64,000 nucleotides of DNA. It comes from Bifidobacterium breve DSM 20213 = JCM 1192 (lineage in GTDB: Bacteria; Actinomycetota; Actinomycetes; Actinomycetales; Bifidobacteriaceae). The first letter of the stretch is position 1; each line of letters begins with the position of its first letter. The DNA lies in the NCBI RefSeq assembly GCF_001025175.1, contig NZ_AP012324.1, forward strand, positions 558,001 to 622,000, given 5' to 3'. Positions 58,523 to 64,000 of this stretch are shown here, piece after piece. A program made the position numbers and the translations under genes. The notes under the pieces are model-generated. The model had not been told where the DNA came from. It did not search any database and saw only the letters and a list, made by a program, of their open reading frames with translations.

Positions 58523-59024
58523 TCAATCTTCATCGCGAACAATGACGACGGTGTGGTCGTCGGTGTTACTGCTGGATTCCACGGTGATGCGCAATTTGCC
58601 GTAATCGGTGGTTTTTCCGCTGACTTTGGTGACGAATCGATACCAGCCTTCCGTGGTCACGATGATGGAGCCAGAGGGGACGCGGGGCGGTGATACGTAC
58701 GTAACGGCTGTTGGCGTGCACCGGTGGTTCGGGGCAATCGGTGGTCATTCTCTGGCCATGTGCCCCACGGATTTCGGTGCCATAGCTGACGGCCGAGCAA
58801 TTGTTGAAATCCCAGAATCGCAGTGGGTCTGCTTGGGTGCGCCAGCGGTCAGAGCCTGCGGCGCGCCAAGTGTGGTGATCGAGGTAGACGCCGTCGAAAC
58901 TATAGTTGTTCACCATGTTGGCGTTCAATCCACCGTCTGCGCTGTGGTTGATGTCCTCGAAGAACACGCCGTACAGTCGTTCGCTCACTTGATGGGTGGA
59001 GCTCCCCACCGAAATCCGCACCAT
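58523..59024 (-). pseudogene. Frameshifted remnant of a GH51 alpha-L-arabinofuranosidase
   Basis: The minus-strand N-terminus reads MVRISVGSSTHQVSERLYG, then FFEDINHSADGGLNANMV, the start of GH51 arabinofuranosidases. After about 115 residues the frame is lost near 58683. The neighbouring frame then continues with a coherent stretch (GSIIVTTEGWYRFVTKVSG ... RITVESSSNTDDHTVVIV) and ends at TGA 58523-58525. Only about 165 residues of a normally much longer enzyme remain, and the catalytic core is missing. Confidence 0.7.
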
Positions 59025-59171
59025 AACTCAATCTTACGTGTCTGATGTGCGAAATGCGGCGGAAGAGTTCAGGCACAGTTCATATTCCGGTCAGTCCTTA
59101 ATGCCAAATCGCCGTTATACGGCCGGTACGCTCGAAAACAGAGGTTAACGTTAGAAGACGGGAGTATTGCT

Positions 59172-60041
59172 GTGCAGTCCTCGGTGGGAATACTCGAGCG
59201 CATCGACCATGTGTATCCGTCGTTGCGCCCGGCGGAGCGCGCCGTGGCACAGTACATTCGTGAGCATGCCGAAGAAGCCGCCGATCTGACTGTCGGCCAG
59301 ATGGCGGATATCGCCCATGTCAGCCAGCCCACGGTAATCCGGTTTGCCCGCAAGCTCGGCTTCGGCGGATACCGTGAACTGCGCTATGTATTGCGGCATC
59401 CGGCCGCCGAACATCAGGTGACGTTCGACCCACTGTCCGGGTTCGATTTGAATCCATGGGACAATGTGGAGGAGATTCCCGCCAAGGCCGCCGAAGGTGC
59501 GAAAACGCTCATTGGCGAGATGTGTGATGCCTTGGATGTCAAGGCTTACCGTAAAGCAATCGCGCTGATTGCCGAAGCCGGTTTTATTGATATTTTCGGT
59601 GTGGAGAATTCGCTGACGCCTGCGACCGATCTGTTCACCAAGCTCGGCTATTTGGGACTCACTTGCCGTCTCAGCACCGATGCTTACCTGCAGCAGATCG
59701 GCGCCGGGCATATGCGCCATGGCGATGTTGCCATAGCGTTCTCTCACTCCGGAAGTTCGTCGGATACGGTCAAGGCGCTGCGATTGGCAAAATCGCATGG
59801 CGCAAAAACCATTGCGATTACCAATGCCGTAGGCGTGCCTTTGGCCAGTTGGGCCGATGTGGTGTTGCTGACCGGACGTGGTTCGCGCGCGATCTATGGC
59901 AATGCCATTTTCTCCTGCGTGGCAGATGCCGCGCTTGTGGATATGCTCTACATGGGAGTGATTTTGTCTAATTACGGCCGTTTCTCCGCGGCGCTGGATG
60001 AGTCAGGCCGCATGATTCGTGACCGCGTGTTCGAGGGCTGA
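59172..60041 (+). CDS. RpiR/MurR-family regulator with SIS domain
   Basis: A 289-residue regulator. The N-terminal helix-turn-helix is VGQMADIAHVSQPTVIRFARKLGFGGYRELRYVL, and the C-terminal sugar isomerase (SIS) domain has IFGVENSL and AIAFSHSGSSSDTVKALRLAKSHGAKTIAITN. Such proteins sense phosphosugars. GTG 59172 follows GGGAG. It has no obvious operon partner. It adjoins the GH51 remnant, so the target may be a lost or distant sugar locus. Confidence 0.87.
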   Translation: MQSSVGILERIDHVYPSLRPAERAVAQYIREHAEEAADLTVGQMADIAHVSQPTVIRFARKLGFGGYRELRYVLRHPAAEHQVTFDPLSGFDLNPWDNVEEIPAKAAEGAKTLIGEMCDALDVKAYRKAIALIAEAGFIDIFGVENSLTPATDLFTKLGYLGLTCRLSTDAYLQQIGAGHMRHGDVAIAFSHSGSSSDTVKALRLAKSHGAKTIAITNAVGVPLASWADVVLLTGRGSRAIYGNAIFSCVADAALVDMLYMGVILSNYGRFSAALDESGRMIRDRVFEG

Positions 60042-60107
60042 GCCGTTAGCTCTAGGGCGATATACCGCGGAGCTTTTACACCCCTACGATTAGACTGATG
60101 CGAGTTT

Positions 60108-60181
60108 GGCCCCGTAGCTCAGCTGGATAGAGCATGTGACTTCTAATCTCAAGGTCGACGGTTCGAGCCCGTCCGGGGTCA
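60108..60181 (+). tRNA. tRNA-Arg (anticodon TCT)
   Basis: Cloverleaf: acceptor GGCCCCG/CGGGGTC, D-arm GCTC/GAGC, anticodon loop CTTCTAA, variable AGGTC, T-arm GACGG-TTCGAGC-CCGTC, discriminator A. CCA is not encoded. The anticodon stem TGTGA/TCTCA has one T-T mismatch at the third pair. Confidence 0.93.
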
Positions 60182-60185
60182 CGGA

Positions 60186-60220
60186 AAAGCCCTTGGAATC
60201 GTAATGATTCCAAGGGCTTT
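60186..60220 (+). terminator. Terminator after tRNA-Arg
   Basis: Perfect 15-bp arms (60186-60200 and 60206-60220) with a 5-nt loop, ending in TTT. Confidence 0.85.
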
Positions 60221-60458
60221 ATGTATTAGCGAGCTTCGAGATTACTGGGTGCACGACAGGACAACGAACCGGGAAACGATGGAATCGGCAAAGACGGGAG
60301 ATCCTGATGCAGAGCATATGGCAGACAATCACGGCACCGCCCGTGACCATACCGTTCTCGCTCATGTGGCTATGCGTGTTCGCACTCGAACTGATCATGC
60401 TGCCGGAACGTATACGATTGGCCAGATATGGCGGCTACTGGTACATGTGCCCCTACGA

Positions 60459-60644
60459 CTACCGGACCACGCAGATGGTGTCGGGACGCAGGATATGGCA
60501 CCGGTTCGCATCGGCGGCCGTCGCGGCGACGTGGATGTGGTACACGGCCATGGAACACAGTCCCTCTACTGGCAATCCGGACTCGTCGCTGGGCAGGGTC
60601 TTCGGATCGTACAGGAACACGGTCCAGTTCGATTGTTCCGTCAT
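60459..60644 (-). CDS. Unrecognised small ORF (61 aa)
   Basis: Begins at an ATGA overlap with the ORF at 60641-60856. It reads [17 protein letters not shown] and then a sequence with two His and two Cys. Third codon positions are mostly G/C. No family was recognised; it could equally be part of a decayed gene. Confidence 0.3.
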   Translation of the reverse strand: MTEQSNWTVFLYDPKTLPSDESGLPVEGLCSMAVYHIHVAATAADANRCHILRPDTICVVR

Positions 60645-60856
60645 GACACATCACGGCACACGCAATCTCCGATATCGGTCGGGTTTTCGATGGTCCGGCC
60701 TCCATAGCGTAAGGAATAATCTTGGCGGACGTGTGCGGCGGGCGGGAACACCTCATCGAACCGGTTCGCAATCCTTCGTCCGATATCGTCGAAATCATCG
60801 AAATAAATTGGCGGGCTTGGAAGCCAGTCCGTATGATGTTGAGCTGTCGACGACAC
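60641..60856 (-). CDS. Unrecognised small ORF (71 aa), possible partner of the ORF at 60459
   Basis: From GTG 60856 the frame gives an acidic segment [18 protein letters not shown] and then [15 protein letters not shown], ending by TGA overlapping the next ATG. The start is weak and no ribosome site is seen. The plus strand here also has open frames, so strand is uncertain. Apart from these two ORFs, 60221-60904 holds nothing I can support. Confidence 0.3.
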   Translation of the reverse strand: MSSTAQHHTDWLPSPPIYFDDFDDIGRRIANRFDEVFPPAAHVRQDYSLRYGGRTIENPTDIGDCVCRDVS

Positions 60857-60904
60857 CGAAGATGACGCCGACGATTTCCGAAAAGGGACCCATAGGAGGA
60901 GACA

Positions 60905-62236
60905 ATGAGGTTTTCCAAGACGGCCACGGCCGTGATCGCCATGATCGCCATGATCGCCCCCACGGCGGCATGCGGCACCGGCAACGCATCCTCGGACGGC
61001 AAGACCGAGATCACCGTATGGGCGTGGGACAACAATCTCAAGGCCAATGCGAAACAGTTCATGAAGGACAATCCGGACATCAAGGTCACGTTCGCCAACG
61101 CCGGCAGCAGCAAGGACGAGTACGTGGCCCTGTCCAACGCGATCGAGGCGGGCAGCGGAGCCCCCGACATCGCGCAGATCGAATACTACGCCATCCCCGA
61201 ATACGCCATCAAAGGCGCGTTGAAGGACCTCACCGACAACGGGGCCGGCAAGTTCAAGGACTTCTACACGCCGGGCACGTGGAGTTCGGTCAACTACGCG
61301 GGCGGCATCTACGGGCTGCCCATGGACTCCGGCCCCATGGCGTTCTTCTACGACAAGGAGGTCTTCGACAAGGCCGGCATCGACGAACCGCCCGCCACAT
61401 GGGACGAGTTCTACGAGGACGCCAAGAAGATCCGCGCGGTCGGATCCTACATCACCAACGACCCCGGCGACGCCGGATTCTTCAATGCCATGGTCTGGCA
61501 GGCCGGAGGCCACCCCTACTCCACGTCCAAGGACGGCAAGACCGTGACCGTGAACCTCACCGGGGACCCCGGCGTGAGGAAATTCACCAAGCTCTGGCAA
61601 AAGATGATCGACGAGGACCTCATCGAAACGAAGACCAAGGGCACCAGCGACGACTGGTACCGCGCCGTCGGCTCCGGCGAGTTCGCCGGCGTGATCACCG
61701 CCGCATGGGCGCCCGGCATGTTCCTCAACCAGGCGTCCGAAGGCGCCGGCAAGTGGCGCATCGCCCAGATGCCCGCATGGTCGGCCGGCGGACACGAGGT
61801 CTCCGAGAGCGGCGGCAGCTCCCTCGCGATCCTCTCCTCGTCCAAGAAGGCCGACGCCGCGTACAAGTTCATGGCGTACGCGCTCCACAACAAGGACGCG
61901 GTCATGTCCAGGGTCGACCAGGGAGGCTTCCCCGCCGACCTCGAATCCATGAAGAACGACAAGTTCCTCAACCAGACCACCATGGTCAACACCAAAGGCG
62001 AGACCGTCGAATACTTCGGCGGCCAGAAATTCAACGCCGTGTTCGCCGAGGCCGCCAAGAACGTGGTCACCGGATTCGAATTCCTCCCGTACGACGTGTA
62101 CGCTCGCAGCATCTTCACCGACACCGTGGGCGCGGCCTACATGGGCCAGGGCACGCTGATGGACGGCGTCAAGGCATGGCAGGCCAAGCTCGTCGAGCAG
62201 GGCAGGAGCCAGGGCTTCACCGTCAAGGAAGGATAG
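60905..62236 (+). CDS. Sugar ABC transporter binding lipoprotein
   Basis: A 443-residue family 1 binding protein: signal peptide with lipobox PTAACG (Cys about 23), then [28 protein letters not shown] and [18 protein letters not shown]. It is clearly paralogous to LntS (30533) and to the orphan at 32042. GGAGGAG precedes the ATG. With the LacI regulator and GH13 alpha-glucosidase that follow, it probably captures an alpha-glucoside; permeases are not in the window. Confidence 0.88.
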   Translation: MRFSKTATAVIAMIAMIAPTAACGTGNASSDGKTEITVWAWDNNLKANAKQFMKDNPDIKVTFANAGSSKDEYVALSNAIEAGSGAPDIAQIEYYAIPEYAIKGALKDLTDNGAGKFKDFYTPGTWSSVNYAGGIYGLPMDSGPMAFFYDKEVFDKAGIDEPPATWDEFYEDAKKIRAVGSYITNDPGDAGFFNAMVWQAGGHPYSTSKDGKTVTVNLTGDPGVRKFTKLWQKMIDEDLIETKTKGTSDDWYRAVGSGEFAGVITAAWAPGMFLNQASEGAGKWRIAQMPAWSAGGHEVSESGGSSLAILSSSKKADAAYKFMAYALHNKDAVMSRVDQGGFPADLESMKNDKFLNQTTMVNTKGETVEYFGGQKFNAVFAEAAKNVVTGFEFLPYDVYARSIFTDTVGAAYMGQGTLMDGVKAWQAKLVEQGRSQGFTVKEG

Positions 62237-62247
62237 GAACGCAAGAC

Positions 62248-64000
<1,753 letters not shown>

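Overview
The window reads as a chromosome segment of Bifidobacterium longum or a very close relative. The GC content and codon use are high-GC actinobacterial. The gene content fits as well: a GH42 beta-galactosidase/ABC locus of the lacto-N-tetraose (lnt) type, many lipoprotein sugar-binding proteins, LuxS, RNase J, PdxS/PdxT/PdxR, and an actinobacterial-type cystathionine beta-synthase. This is judged from protein sequence as read by eye; no database search was run.

Layout. 1-8.1 kb: the end of an unknown gene, an MFS exporter, dapB and dapA (lysine/peptidoglycan precursor), RNase J, and aminopeptidase N. 8.2-8.5 kb: a 52-bp tandem repeat in front of glmM. 8.5-17.8 kb: glmM, def, a DEDDh exonuclease, a 43-aa membrane protein, prfB, then a division cluster ftsE-ftsX-CHAP hydrolase, and smpB. 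17.9-24.8 kb: two paralogous amino-acid-binding lipoproteins with one permease and one ATPase, glmS, and an RluA-type pseudouridine synthase. 24.8-33.5 kb: a LacI regulator divergent from two permeases, a GH42 enzyme and a binding protein (lnt-like), followed by an orphan paralogous binding protein. 33.6-39.8 kb: coaX and a five-gene peptide/nickel-type ABC importer. 39.9-42.6 kb: cystathionine beta-synthase and a cystathionine gamma-family enzyme, preceded by a short ORF with three consecutive cysteine codons. 42.6-53.5 kb: recQ, luxS, GNAT, an APC permease, alr, dgt, dnaG and a PIN-domain toxin-antitoxin pair. 53.5-58.3 kb: pdxS-pdxT-pdxR, an ion-transporter-superfamily permease and a small hypothetical gene. 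58.5-64 kb: a frameshifted GH51 arabinofuranosidase remnant, an RpiR regulator, tRNA-Arg(TCT), an unassigned 0.7-kb stretch, and a sugar cluster (binding protein, LacI regulator, GH13 alpha-glucosidase running off the end).

How it works together. Core functions (cell-wall amino sugar and D-Ala/DAP supply, septal hydrolysis, replication priming, translation termination and rescue, PLP synthesis) alternate with nutrient uptake loci (oligosaccharide, amino acid, peptide). The most notable regulatory signal is the putative cysteine-sensing leader peptide (MQIISCCCR) ahead of the homocysteine-to-cysteine genes, with luxS, a homocysteine source, 2.3 kb downstream. A dispersed palindromic repeat family fills many intergenic gaps and also appears in frame inside two coding sequences. 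The lnt locus carries a consistent set of TGTTATCG-type operators, one of them at the centre of a perfect 50-bp palindrome.
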